A stretch of DNA of 64,000 nucleotides from positions 20,147,968 to 20,211,967 of the forward strand of contig CP141141.1 in NCBI GenBank assembly GCA_035235625.1. Reading direction: 5' to 3'. Below, piece by piece: positions 47,298-58,140 of the stretch. This stretch comes from Saururus chinensis. Taxonomy: Eukaryota > Streptophyta > Magnoliopsida > Piperales > Saururaceae. Each line of letters starts with the position of its first letter. Positions within the stretch are counted from its first letter, which is position 1. Made by a program: the position numbers and the translations under genes. The notes under the pieces were generated by a model, which worked only from the letters and a program-made list of their open reading frames with translations, searched no databases and was not told the DNA's origin.

Positions 47298-48663
47298 ATG
47301 GACATGGCTCGAGGAAAACAATCTGCTGCTATTCCCGAGGTGACTCCGGAGAAGGAGGTACCAGCGTTAGCGCCTGCTTCTGCGGACAGCCCGAAGGCCG
47401 ACCCTCCTGCAACAGTGAGCGATATCAACAAAATCATGGCTGCGCTGGAGGTTCTGACATCTTATATGGCGAGCGCAGTCAAGGGCGAAGCATCGGGGCG
47501 CACAGCGCCCATCCTTCCAGGGCCGCCTTCTGCTGTCCTGGAGAAGGGTGGTCCGTCCAATCTTCCCGAGCCGACCTTCTCTTGCCCTCCAGCGTCTGTG
47601 GGCATCGACACCAGTGTCATCCCTGGTCTAGCATGATTCGGCACTAGCATCCCAGCGCCAGATGGGAGACGCCAAGCCTGGGACATACGAGGCACACCAG
47701 GTGTTCGAGAGAATGCCCCTATGATGTCGTCCCCCCACAATTAGTTCCAGGACACAGAGGAGGAGTGTGATGAGTATCCAGGGCCTTGCGGCAGGCCCCG
47801 AGGGGGGGCTGAACCTCACCTCGCTCGTCTACAGTTTCCCCGTTATAATGGTGACGATGACCCTGTGGAATGGCTGTATAAAGTGGAGAAGTTTTTCTCC
47901 TACCAGGGAACACACTCTAAGATTGAGCATCTGCACATCGCTGCCTTTCACCTGGATGGCGACACATCGGTTTGGTTCTAGAACTTTGAAAAAGAAGTGT
48001 GCTACCCCACCTGGGTAGCCTTCTCCGACGAGCTCTGCATCCAATTTGGGCCGAATGAATTTCAGGACTTCAATGAGATGTTGTCTACCCTACGCCAGAC
48101 CACCACTGTTCGTGCCTACTATACAGACTTCATGAAGATAGCCAACAGACTCCCTGACTGGCCGATGGCCGCCTTGGTGGGCACGTTCAAATGGGGGTTA
48201 AAGCACGAAATCTCAGAGGAAATGCGCCACTTGCCTTGCGCAAGCATGCAGGACATTGTGCGTCATGCCCGTATTGAAGAAGAGAAAGTGAACCGGCAGC
48301 GTAGGGGCGGACGACTGGGACCTCTCCAATCCTGTGACGGCTGCCTCCAGTAGCCCGGCCAATGGCCGCCCTAGTCAACAGGCCGCCGCTCCCACTCAGA
48401 TTGTCCAGCGCCTCACTCCTGCACAGATGGACGAACGCCGAGCCAAGGGGCTGTGCTTTCGCTGTGATGAAAAATTTCTTCCTGGACACCGCTGTGCTGT
48501 TAAGGGCAGCTTTCTTGTAGAGGAGATAGACGACGACTTGGACAATAGGGCCGGTAGTGAAAAACTGGTTTCAGAAGACGTGATGCCCGAAATTTCAGTT
48601 CATGCGTTTTCGGGAGCGTTCACTCCATGCACCATGAGGGTGCAGGGATTCCTTAAGCGGGAG
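47298..48663 (+). pseudogene. Ty3/gypsy chromovirus gag (first part of the polyprotein)
   Basis: Gag forms the particle that packages the RNA. The frame opens with an ATG at 47298, has a variable Pro/Ala-rich N-terminus, then a retrotransposon-gag core with FPRYNGDDDPVEWLYKVEKF (about 47831..47890), AAFHLDGDTSVWF and RQTTTVRAYYTDF. The zinc knuckle CFRCDEKFLPGHRC lies at 48454..48495. In-frame stops are at 47634 (TGA), 47742 and 47979 (TAG). A frameshift lies near 48310..48335. The next in-frame TAG, at 48664, begins the protease segment. No 5' LTR or primer-binding site of this element remains upstream. Confidence 0.93.
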
Positions 48664-48801
48664 TAGGTAGCTATCTTGATCGACAGTGGTTCTACTCATA
48701 ATTTTATTAACGATAAGGTAGCTCATCGACTAGGTTATTTGGTGTTAGACTCCAAACCATTTGATGTGTTGATTGGCGATGGCAAGCATCTCAGGAGTAC
48801 C

Positions 48802-50237
48802 TGATCGTTTATAGTTAAACTATTTGCAAGTGTACAAGGTAATTGTACTAGGATGAGTATTTAAGGGTTGTCGAACCTCAGGGATGGATGAATTATTACT
48901 AAATCTAAACATGAATTTGCTGATTAAAAACTAGAAAGAACTTAAACTTAAATTAGGCAAAAGAAAGGAATCAACTAGTTTAAAAATAAGAGATTAATAT
49001 GATGGAAATTACTTAAGAAATCGAATCCACTATAGAATCATAACAATTCCTTAACTTTTAATCTAAATCTAGTGTGAATATGAACAAGTATTCTTAGCTA
49101 CAAGCTAGAATTACTTCAGAAAGAATCATTAATTAAATTCCATGGCATGAACTATCTTCGACAATAGCACGAATCATCTATACTAAACTAGCTATAGGCA
49201 TGACTTGTCTAATCTTAGTATAACTCATCCAAGTCATTAATTATCTGAACATTAAAACTATTGTATGACCATCTCATCTAAATCACAGAAATTAGAATTG
49301 ATGCAAATATCAAAACTACATCAATCTATCATCTACAAGACAATAAATCAACATAGGTTTGAATAAACATGAAAAGCTCTTCCATTAAAAAGGAAATCTT
49401 TATCATACAATTGTCATAATTCACAACTGAGATCTAAATTAAAAAGAAAAGAAACTGAAACTTATCTATAGCTTCATCAGCTCCTAAGTAAAAGAAAAGT
49501 TTAGCCTTCCATTGTAGAAGAAAGCACTTGAATCTTTATTGAAAGCTTTGAGTTCTTCTCCATCTTCTTCTTCCTTCTTCTCTTCAGAAAATCTACTTTT
49601 TAACCTCCAATTTCGAGCCAAATATGTCTTTATATAGACATAAGAACCATAGAAAGAAGTTCTATATGAAAAGGACTCAAAATTGGTTTAAACTAGGAAA
49701 CTGCGTGTTATCCCGTTCGAACGCCCTGCATACCCATTCAAACGCCTATACTGTATTTTGCTCCAAAATCATGTTATCCCGTTTGATCCATAAAAATGCC
49801 CGTTCGAACGGCTACACTGTTTCTGCAATCTGGACAGTTTTTATGGACAGTCCATTTTCTGTTCATTAAGCTCTTTCTTTTATGTCCATATTAATTTCCA
49901 ACTTGTTTATAACTCCGAAAAGTTGTCCAAATCACTTTAAAGCATGTCAAGAATATTTTGAATTATTCCAAACATCGTCCAAGTACTTCGATAAGCGCTT
50001 TACCTACAAAGCATTAAAACATCACATTTTAGACATGTAGAATATAATTAAAATTCCAACTTGATTCAAATACATATCTAAACTACTAATAACTACAAAA
50101 TTATTAATAATTAAACTAAAATATTAATATCTATCTTAATCTAAATAAACTATAACTAACTCTAAATTAACCTAATCTATACTAGCAAATAAGGTAAAAA
50201 GGCATATAAAATAGATATATATATTTCATACTTATCA
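48802..50237 (-). mobile_element. Solo LTR, family E, inserted in the gypsy protease (1436 bp)
   Basis: The ends TGATCG...TTATCA are TG...CA on both strands. Exact 5-bp duplications GTACC lie at 48797..48801 and 50238..50242. One GTACC is needed to keep the host protease frame. Minus orientation is inferred from a TATA box read on that strand (CTATATAAAGAC, 49629..49640) with TTCGAACG motifs upstream of it (49713..49815 on the plus map). The reversed sibling is at 55629..56824. No coding capacity. Confidence 0.93.
49629..49640 (-). promoter_or_regulatory. TATA box of solo LTR-E
   Basis: CTATATAAAGAC on the minus strand. Paired GCCGTTCGAACGG-like motifs lie about 75 to 185 bases upstream. Confidence 0.5.
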
Positions 50238-50700
50238 GTACCGATGTGTGCGCTCATATTACCCTTTTGATCCAAGGCAACACATTTGTTACTGACATTT
50301 TCTTGCTGCCCACGAAGGGGGCGGATGTCATATTGGGAGTATAATGGCTGCAGGAACTGGGTGATGTGGTTTGGAATTTCCGGGATATGGTGATGGAATT
50401 CGAGCTTAATGGGTAGCAGGTTCGGCTTGAAGGGTCACAGCCAGGCACTCTTCTCTCCACCCAGGACATGAGCTCCTTCTTCCGGTTTGCTCCCCAAGGA
50501 CTTCTTTTGCAGCAGCATGCTATTATTGGAGTCTCATAGGAAGAGATACCATCCGATCTACAGGAGTTGCTGGCCGAACATGAGGATTTGTTTTCCGAGA
50601 CGTAGGGACTTCCTCCCGTCCGGCCGCATGACCATCAAACTCCCATTCTCCCTGGGGCCGCCCTAGCCAATGTCGGCCCTTACCGTTATCCTTACATACA

Positions 50701-51942
50701 GAAATCTGAGATAGAGCGACTGGTGGCGGACATGCTGCAGTCCGGAATCATTCGTCCTAGTACGAGTTCTTATTCGTCTCCTGTGTTGTTGGTTCGCAAG
50801 AAAGATGGGTCGTGGCAGTTTTGTGTTGATTACCATGCTTTGAACGCCATCACCGTCAAGGATAAATATCCTATTCCCGTGATTGAAGAACTACTGGATG
50901 AATTGACAAGTGCCAGGGTCTTTAGTAAGCTCGATCTCCGTTCCGGCTATCACCAAATTCTTGTGCAGCCTAGGGATGTGCACAAAATTACATTCCGGAC
51001 TCATGATGGCCATTTTGAGTTTCTGGTGATGCCTTTTGGATTGACCAACGCCCCATCCACATTCAAGTCTCTCATGAATGATCTTTTTAGGCCTTTTCTG
51101 CACCGCTATCTATTGGTCTTCTTTGACGACATCTAGGTGTACAGTAGATCGTGGATAGAACACTTAACGCATCTCAGGTCGGTTTTTTCTATCTTGCATG
51201 CTAACTCCTTATTTCTGAAGCATTCTAAGTGCTCCTTTGGCAGTCCGCAGGTTGATTATCTGGGCCACCTTATATCTCAGAACAGTGTGGCTACTGATCC
51301 AGCCAAGGTGGCCGCCATGCTCTCTTGGCCGCCCCCAACATGTGTCCGGGTGCTCAGGGGTTTTCTGGGCCTTATAGGTTATTATCGTCGGTTTATCCAG
51401 CGGTATGGTGAGTTGGCTCGTCCTCTTACAGAACTGTTAAAGAAGGGGGCTTTTGCATGGTCGTCCGCGGCCCAAACCGCCTTTGAGGGACTCAAGCACG
51501 CTATGGCGTCTACCCCAGTCTTGCTCCTACCAGATTTTAGCCGGCCATTTGTGGTGGAGATGGACGCATCAGAGGTGGGCTTGGACGTTGTTCTATTGTA
51601 GGACGACCGCACTATAGCTTATTTCAATAAGGCTCTGACTTGTCGCTCCCTGTCTATGTCCGTGTATGAAAAGGAAATGTTGGCTATCATCCTCGCCATT
51701 GCAAATGGCGTCCATACTTATTGGGTCGTCGATTTTTGATTTGTACCGATCACCAACCGTTAAAGTACTTTTTGGATCAACGAGTATCTACTCCGGCTCA
51801 GCAGCGGTGGGTGAGCAAGTTGCTGGGCTATGACTACGAGGTAGTGTACAAAAAGGGGTCAGAAAATATAGTAGCCGATGCACTCTCTCGCAGTCCAGCT
51901 TCGCGTTCTCCACCCTTTCTTGCCCATTTGTTGAGGAGCTAA
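50701..51942 (+). pseudogene. Gypsy reverse transcriptase and RNase H
   Basis: Reverse transcriptase copies the element RNA. The fingers and palm show [48 protein letters not shown] and the catalytic FFDD at 51122..51133. The connection shows HSKCSFG and VDYLGHLIS. RNase H starts near VVEMDASEVG and includes VYEKEMLAI and ICTDHQPLKYFL. A TAG interrupts right after FFDDI (51134) and another in RNase H (51599). A frameshift near 51700 and a second near 51925 change frame before and after the TDH segment. ADALSRSP marks the end of RNase H near 51900. Confidence 0.95.
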
Positions 51943-52991
51943 AGCAGGCCTATGATATGGATTCATGGACACAACAAGTTATCGCCGCCCTCCAGGCCGA
52001 CCCAGCAGCCCGGCCTTTCTTCGTGTGGCGGAATGGTCTTCTATTCTGGAAGGACTGTCTGTGGGTTCCCGATGTTACTAATCTCCGCAGCCGTATCATT
52101 TCGCATTTTCATGACACTCCTGTGGCTGGACATGAGGGGTCCTTCCGTACCTACAAGCGGGTTAGCTAGAGTTTCTTGTGGCAGGGTGTCCGCCGCGACG
52201 TCCATGATTACATGGCTGCTTGTGATATTTGTCTGAGGGCTAAAGCCACCACAACCTCACCGGCCGGGTTATTGCAACCCTTGCCTATTCCCGATAAGGT
52301 TTGGGAGGACATTGCAATGGATTTCGTGGAGGCTTTGCCCATGGTGCAGGGTAATTCTGTCATCATGGTTGTGGTGGACAGATTGTCTAAGTATGCTCAT
52401 TTCTGCGCGCTAGGCCATCCCTTCACCGCTAAGACTGTTGTTGAGCTCTTTGTTCGTGAGGTGGCGCGTCTGCATGGTATGCCGCGTATGATTGTTTCTA
52501 AACGGGATCAGATCTTTCTCTCGCAGTTCTGGCAAGAGTTTTTCACGTTACAGGGGTCTTCTTTACATATGAGCATGGCTTATCATCCTCAGACGGATGG
52601 GCAGACGGAGGTGGTTAACCGTTGCCTGGAGAAGTATCTCTGCTACTTTACTATGATGCAGCCCCGTCGGTGGCTTCAGCTCCTTCCATGGGCTAAGTGG
52701 TCCTATAATACAACATTTCATACGCGCGCTGGGTTCACTCCATTTGAGGTGCTCTATGGATGCCCGCCACCGACTGTCTTATCTTATGTGCCCCACCGTT
52801 CGTCAGTTGCCGAGGTGGATTATATGTTGTAGACGTGTGATGAGGTTCTACGCCAACTTAAAGCGAATTTATCGGCTTCTCAGAACAGAATGAAACAGGT
52901 TTATGATCGTCGCCATACGGATCGGGAATATGTTGTTGGTGATTTGGTCTATGTGTTGGTCCTCCCTCAACGCCAATCCTCCTTGTTTTAG
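51943..52991 (+). pseudogene. Gypsy integrase
   Basis: The integrase inserts the cDNA copy. An N-terminal zinc-binding part has HDTPVAGHEGSFRTY and later CDICLRAKA (H..H..C..C). The catalytic core has IAMDFVEALP (first Asp), IVSKRDQIF, where the family's second catalytic Asp in SDRD is replaced by Lys, and HPQTDGQTEVVNRCLE (Glu region), spanning about 52310..52640. TAG stops at 52167, 52830 and 52989 break the frame. The C-terminal part, YDRRHTDREYVVGDLVYV, is the GPF/GPY-region precursor typical of chromoviruses. Confidence 0.93.
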
Positions 52992-53348
52992 CTTGTGAAC
53001 TCCAAGCTTGCTCCCCGCTTCCATGATCCGTATGTTATTGAGGAGCGTGTGGGACTGGTGGCTTACCGCTTGACTCTGCCTCCTGATTCCTTAGTTCACC
53101 TGGTGTTTCATGTGTCTCGTTTGCGGCGCTTTGTGGGTGATAAATCGTTGACGGTGGGCGCTCCTCCTCCACACTTAATGGGGCCAGTTTCCCCCGCCGA
53201 TCCTATCCCTGCTGCTGTCCTTCAGAAGTGTCGGGTTCACCGCTCCGGGCGTATTATCACTGAGGTCTTACTTTCTTGGCAGGGTCAGCCTCTTGAGGAT
53301 GCTACGTGGACGCCTGAAGATGATTTTTTGGCTCGCTTTCCAGCTTAG
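52992..53348 (+). pseudogene. Gypsy integrase C-terminus with chromodomain-like end
   Basis: FHDPYVIEERVGLVAYRLTL, then FHVSRLRRFVG, is the standard integrase C-terminal module. It is followed by VHRSGRIITEVLLSWQGQP and EDATWTPEDDFLARFP, which is the folded core of a chromodomain (family pattern LVKWxG then ATWE). A C-terminal chromodomain places the element in the chromovirus branch of Ty3/gypsy. TAG at 53346 is the genuine stop: the expected polypurine-like tract and LTR follow within 45 bases. Confidence 0.9.
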
Positions 53349-53388
53349 TTGCCTTGAGGACAAGGCGAATAGCAGAAGCATGGTGGAG

Positions 53389-53809
53389 TGTTGTGTACGA
53401 TGACCAGACTCGACCACCAATTTCGCAGAGGACTATTGCTTAGATCGATCACCATTTTCATAAAGGACTATTGCTTAGGCTTTACTTTATTGTTTTCATA
53501 GTTGCATTGAATGATTTGTTATTGTAATAGTTTAGTAATTTGGGATAATTGGATGTAAACTAGGTTGGTTCAGTTAGTGGTCTGGGTTAGCTGAACCACT
53601 AACTGGCATGTGCTCCTAGGGAACTGGGCCGGCCTTGGGTTTGGTTGGTGCGATTCCCTAGGGGATTGGTTGTCCCCTATATGGGGTAATCCTCTCTATT
53701 TTCAAGTTATGCAATTGAAGTATTCCGGTTTCTCCCATTTCTTCATTAATTCTCCCCTTTCCTTGCGTAATTTTCTTAGGTACCAATTGTGCCTGCATTG
53801 GGCACATCA
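53389..53809 (+). mobile_element. 3' LTR of the gypsy relic (421 bp; right end tentative)
   Basis: It starts TGTTGTGTACGATGACC directly after the purine-rich GCATGGTGGAG, 40 bases beyond the polyprotein stop. The proposed end, GGGCACATCA, resembles the LTR ends of the TRIM-like element (GGGCACAACA). With the 5' LTR lost, the end cannot be confirmed by comparison or target duplication. The 95-codon frame at 53610..53897 is inside it and not a gene. Confidence 0.7.
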
Positions 53810-55628
53810 CTCCTCCTCTTCCATGTCTCCTTCCTTAGCCGCAGACCAGCAAGGAGGGGTTGAATGCCCTTTCTCCGCCTCCTCGCTTCCTTCTTGAGTG
53901 GATCTCGCCTAAGGAAGCATGTTGCCATGGGATTAAAACATGACTTCAAAAGAGGGCCTTTGTGCACTACTACAAGGGTTCTACCAATCTATATTTGAGG
54001 ATTAAAAGATTCTTTACATCAAATATTGTGGGCATCAACGATCAAAGATGCCCTATGGTAAATCAGCCCCAAAGTTAGTGAACACTCTCTCTTTAATTCA
54101 AATTGATATTTGATGATGCCTTATATATAATTTATTGCACATAAATATGTGAAATTTTATGTGCATGCTTAAAGAAATAGGAAAAATGTAAGATTTTTTC
54201 TTGTGCGCCAACACGGCTTGTACCCCCTTATTTCCGTTGTGCCAGTGTGTCACCACTCAACAATTAGGCCAGCGAGACGCCATTGAACAATGCCCATATT
54301 ACCCAAACATAGACTACACATAATTAGCAGCTAACCACCGTTTCATTCCCCATTTAGACAACTCAAATGACCAATTAGAGTATGCCACACTTTCTTCCTG
54401 ATTTGATGGCTATTTTGAAACTTTTCTACAAGTGTGCAGGGAAGATCAAATGCTATGTGCCTAGCCTTACAGCCATCAGATGGCAGTCTTCCTCACCCCC
54501 TCCAGCTCCTGTCCAGAAAGCACATCTATGAATGCTTCACAAAGTCACATGGTTGTGGCTGGCAAAAGAACATGAATAAACGGGCCCATCTTACGTACGG
54601 GCCTAATTTTGGTAGGTTAGTTTGGCTTGCTATATGTAGCAGTTGGCTGAAATACCAAGCCTATGAAACTCTTTTCGTTAGCAACAAGCCCATGTGACTT
54701 TTTCTCTGTTTTGGTGGCTATTTAGCCTCGGGAGAGGCTACAATTTTTTATAAAATTATTACGAAGAAAATAATATTTTTACGTTAAAATTATATATTAA
54801 AATTTTATATATAAATTTTACTTGGTGTATATAAGTGAACCATGTGAAATTTGTGTAAGGATCACTTGTGAAGTTCAACCAAATAAACTCTTGTACAAAA
54901 AAGAAAGGGTGTTGTAGGAAGCCCATACAAGCTAAACTATATGGAAGAGACTACTTATAAGTGCATACGACAAACCAAACTATGTACAGAGCATGGTCCC
55001 AACCCAAACTATGAAAAACAAACCACCATCGCTGCACCCGAATCATTATTGTAGGTCTCAAAAAAAGAAAAAGAAAAAGAAAAGACTTACAGGGTACTTG
55101 TTTAAGGAGATGAACTTCTTCCCTGGCAAATTTACCAATTAACAATCGTATCATTCTTAGGTTTTGACAGCAAAAACACAAATTGTAAAGAATAAATAAC
55201 CTCCATGCTTGTTATTGGAAAATGCGCTAGTCTCAATTTTCGTGTATTTAACCAAAATGTTGACGTGTTTTGAGGCATGTTCTACATGGGTCCAAATAAT
55301 GATATATTGGTCTCTTACGTATGGATCATTGTGGATTAAACAGATTTTCAACATCGTAACAGCTGGTGCATGTCAATCCTTGAAAATGATCTTATGTGTA
55401 AAATGAGATTTCAGCTGAATCTCGTGTAGAATATTGTCAATGTTAACCATGATTTGGACAATAACTTTGTTGTTGTCACAAGTCTACAGCAAAAAGTCTA
55501 TCAAAAGGGGAAAACGAGGCACGGATCCACGACGGCATTTTGGGACTTGAATGTCCTAATGAAACCATTGTGTTTTTAAGAGAGGGCATTATGAGAGGAT
55601 TGTCGTGAGAGCCTTCTCCTAGCCTCAG
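53810..55628. other. No gene recognised
   Basis: Unassigned sequence downstream of the gypsy relic. Open frames of 60 to 90 codons lack family features. Confidence 0.4.
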
Positions 55629-56824
55629 TGTGTTCACACCTGTGACTTCCACCCATTTCTCTATTTATATGATATTTTATTTTTATTTATTTTATTTTTT
55701 AGTTTTATTTAAAAGTTAATATAGATTAGATAATTAAGAATAAGGGTTAATTAGGTTAAGAAACACTTATGGGATATTTTAAATTGAATTGGCTAATATT
55801 GAAATTTTTATGTAGAATCAATGTAAGCGATTGATCAACCACTTAGGGCAATCGATCGGCTATGAAGAAAATTAGATTTCACATAAAGTGTTCCTAATCG
55901 ATTGGCCAGCCAGGTAATTTTCTATTTTAAGCTAGTTTAGAGTTTTTTTTTCTTCTGATTAGAACTTTTTTTATGACTCCTATGTCTATCTAAAGACATA
56001 TGGAGCACAAAATTAGTAGATTCCAGTCACTTTTTTAAAGAGCAAATAAGAGAAGAAGATAGATGAGCAATTAAAATTTTAAGAAGAGATTTAAGACCTT
56101 TTTTCTACCATACAAGGCTAGGTTTTTTTTTTTACTTAGGAGTTGATGAAACTATATATGAGTTTCAGTTTCTTTTTCTTTTTAATTTAAATTTTAGTTA
56201 TGAATAACGACAATTGTACGACAAAGATTTTGTTCTTAATAGAAGAGTTTTCACATTTATTCAATTTTGTGTTGATTTATTGTCTTGTAGATGATAGATT
56301 TATATAGTTTTGATATTTATATTGATTCTAATTTCTGTGTTTTAGATGAGACCGTCATGCAATAGGTTTCTAATGTTTATATGATTAATTAATTAATTAG
56401 AGGGTTTATGCTAAGATTAGATATGACATGCCTATAGTGAGGGTTATTATAGATGATTTGTTCTAAATTACAGATAATTCATGCGATGAAGTTAATCAAT
56501 AATTCTTTCTAAAGTAATTTTAGCTTATAACTGAGAATATTTATTCATATTTACACAAAAAGATTAAGTGTTAAGGAACTGTTATAATTTTATAGTAGAT
56601 TTAATTTCATAAGTAATTTCTGTTATATTGCTCTCTTTCGTTTAGTCTAATTGATTACTTCTTTTGTTTAATTTTAGGTTAAGTTCTTTTAAGTTCAATC
56701 ATCAAGAAACTTTATACTTAGATTTAGTAAAAATTTAAATTGTCCTTAAGGTTCAACAACCCCTAATATTTATCCTAATATAATTGCCATGTACACTTGT
56801 AAAGTCTTTAACTATAAACAATCA
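55629..56824 (+). mobile_element. LTR family E, second copy (about 1.2 kb)
   Basis: It is the reverse-orientation sibling of 48802..50237. Shared blocks in the same order include the CTAAGATTAGATATGACATG phrase (56412), the GTGTTAAGGAACTGTTATAA phrase (56568), the CAACAACCCCTAATATTTAT phrase (56756) and the terminus CTATAAACAATCA (56812..56824). The left end TGTGTTCACACC is tentative. The bases around it (CTCAG before, CTCAC after) match at 4 of 5. Where the first copy has TTCGAACG motifs, this one has GCGATTGATC, AATCGATCGGC and TAATCGATTGG (55826..55905). Confidence 0.7.
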
Positions 56825-56839
56825 CTCACTGACGAAAAA

Positions 56840-56960
56840 AAAGAAGCTTTTGAGAGGCTTTTTTAAGTACCTAGGCACATAACTTGAGCCAAATGGAGCT
56901 ATTAATATGAGACCATTTTTTTTTTTCATATGAAGGTATTAATATAAGACAGAGGGATCT
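56840..56960. mobile_element. MITE fragment (right half)
   Basis: AAGTACCTAGGCAC, GGAGCTATTAATATGAGACC and ATTAATATAAGACAGAGGGA match the right half of the Stowaway-like family. The left end is missing. Confidence 0.6.
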
Positions 56961-57209
56961 CCCTAGGTAGCATCTTGTTAGCAAAAAAGACATAAACATA
57001 AACATTTACATGGTTCACATGCTAATGAAGTGGTGGCATAAGTCATTTGTGCCCCTTCCACCTGGTTAAGATCTTTATGGTAGGGTATACTCCAAAACTA
57101 AGTCTCTATATTCCAATGTTTTCTCTAGAGTGGTGATCTCCCCTTTATAGGTGAAGCCTAAAATACTTTAGGGGGAAAATAAATATAAAAAAATTGAGTC
57201 CCATTATTA
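56961..57209. other. No gene recognised
   Basis: Short AT-rich spacer between two MITE-type sequences. Confidence 0.4.
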
Positions 57210-57393
57210 TGAGCCTAGGCTCACACGCATCAACGTGAGCCAAGATATCTTTAGCTGTTAGATTTCAATGTGACAACAAACATTTCTTAGGGGCATGAAC
57301 AACAGACATTATTTAAGGGGTAGACAAGTTGACTGCCCCCTTCATTGTCGGATATTAATCTCATATTCACGTTGATGCTCATGAGCCTAGGCT
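57210..57393. mobile_element. Fold-back MITE of about 184 bp with 28-bp inverted ends
   Basis: The left end TGAGCCTAGGCTCACACGCA continues into TCAACGTG. The right end is its inverse (CACGTTGATGCTCATGAGCC then TAGGC) with a few differences. The end itself contains the palindrome GAGCCTAGGCTC. TTA lies next to both ends, suggesting a TTA-type target. It does not resemble the Stowaway-like copies. Confidence 0.7.
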
Positions 57394-58036
57394 TATTCTA
57401 TATATAAAATTTGACTTGACCCTAATGGGTTAGATTTTGGTTTCTAAATTCAACTGAATAGCTATTCAAGTTCGGTTCGGGTTTTGTGTGATTTAATTCA
57501 ATCGGGCCAAATTAAGGTTATAAATATAATTTTTTAATATTATTCTTTATATTTTGATAAAACCCAGCCCAACTGTAATAGTTTGTGTTTAGATTTCCAA
57601 ATTCAACCTAAATAATTACACAGGTTAGATTTGGATTTATTATTTTTTAAATAAAATCATATTTGACTTTAGCAAAACCCAAACATCCCTAGCTATCACC
57701 ATGTTAAAGAAAATATTACGAATGAAAGGACTCCGATACTTAAAAGTCTATAACCCCAAAGATCTCAGCCAGGTCATATAGCCAAAAGACATTTAAAAAA
57801 TATTTATAAAACATTACCCATGCAACTTATAGACGAGACTTGCAAGTTTTCCTAATGCCAAATGTCAAAGAGATTATTAATTTCATTGCATTGGTTGACT
57901 GATATGATGGGTCCATAACTATCTTCTGCATATTCCACCAGCCTTTTCAATCTGGAGGAGGAGATCGTGCGTATTAAGCTAAGTCACTCGGATCTACATA
58001 AGGTAGAGACAAAGAAGATTATGGGAGAAGATTATA
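57394..58036. other. No gene recognised
   Basis: AT-rich sequence with GACTT- and AACCCAA-type words repeated weakly near 57410..57690. Confidence 0.4.
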
Positions 58037-58140
58037 TCCCTTTCCTCTTAAAATAACTATTTAATTTAATTTTTTAAAATAAATAAATTTTAGTTTATTT
58101 TAAAAAATTAAATAGGACATTTATTTTGAGACGGAGGGAA
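58037..58140. mobile_element. Short palindromic Stowaway-like MITE, 104 bp
   Basis: The element is TA-flanked (58035..58036, 58141..58142). Nearly the whole element folds on itself: TCCCTTTCCTCTTAAAATAA against the inverse of TTATTTTGAGACGGAGGGAA. It differs from the 200-bp family. Confidence 0.85.

Larger units (their letters stand above)
48664..50700 (+). pseudogene. Gypsy aspartic protease and linker, split by a solo LTR
   Basis: The active site ILIDSGSTHNFI has Asp-Ser-Gly at 48682..48690. The protease is broken after 48801 by the solo LTR at 48802..50237. Reading resumes in a consistent frame after the duplicated GTACC, with the expected ILGV at 50333..50341. In-frame stops in the linker are TAA 50342 and TAG 50414, 50537 and 50603. 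The segment KADV-type hydrophobic core and the linker leading to [11 protein letters not shown] are typical of chromoviral polyproteins. Confidence 0.9.

Noticed and set aside
48796..50241. Helitron, or an element with AGTAC as the duplication
   Set aside because: Shifting the duplication by one base to GTACC gives TG...CA ends typical of an LTR. Helitrons make no duplication.
47298..53348. TAG recoding (stop codon read as an amino acid) in the gypsy element
   Set aside because: The genuine end of the polyprotein is also TAG, frameshifts are present and a catalytic residue is lost, so decay explains the pattern better.
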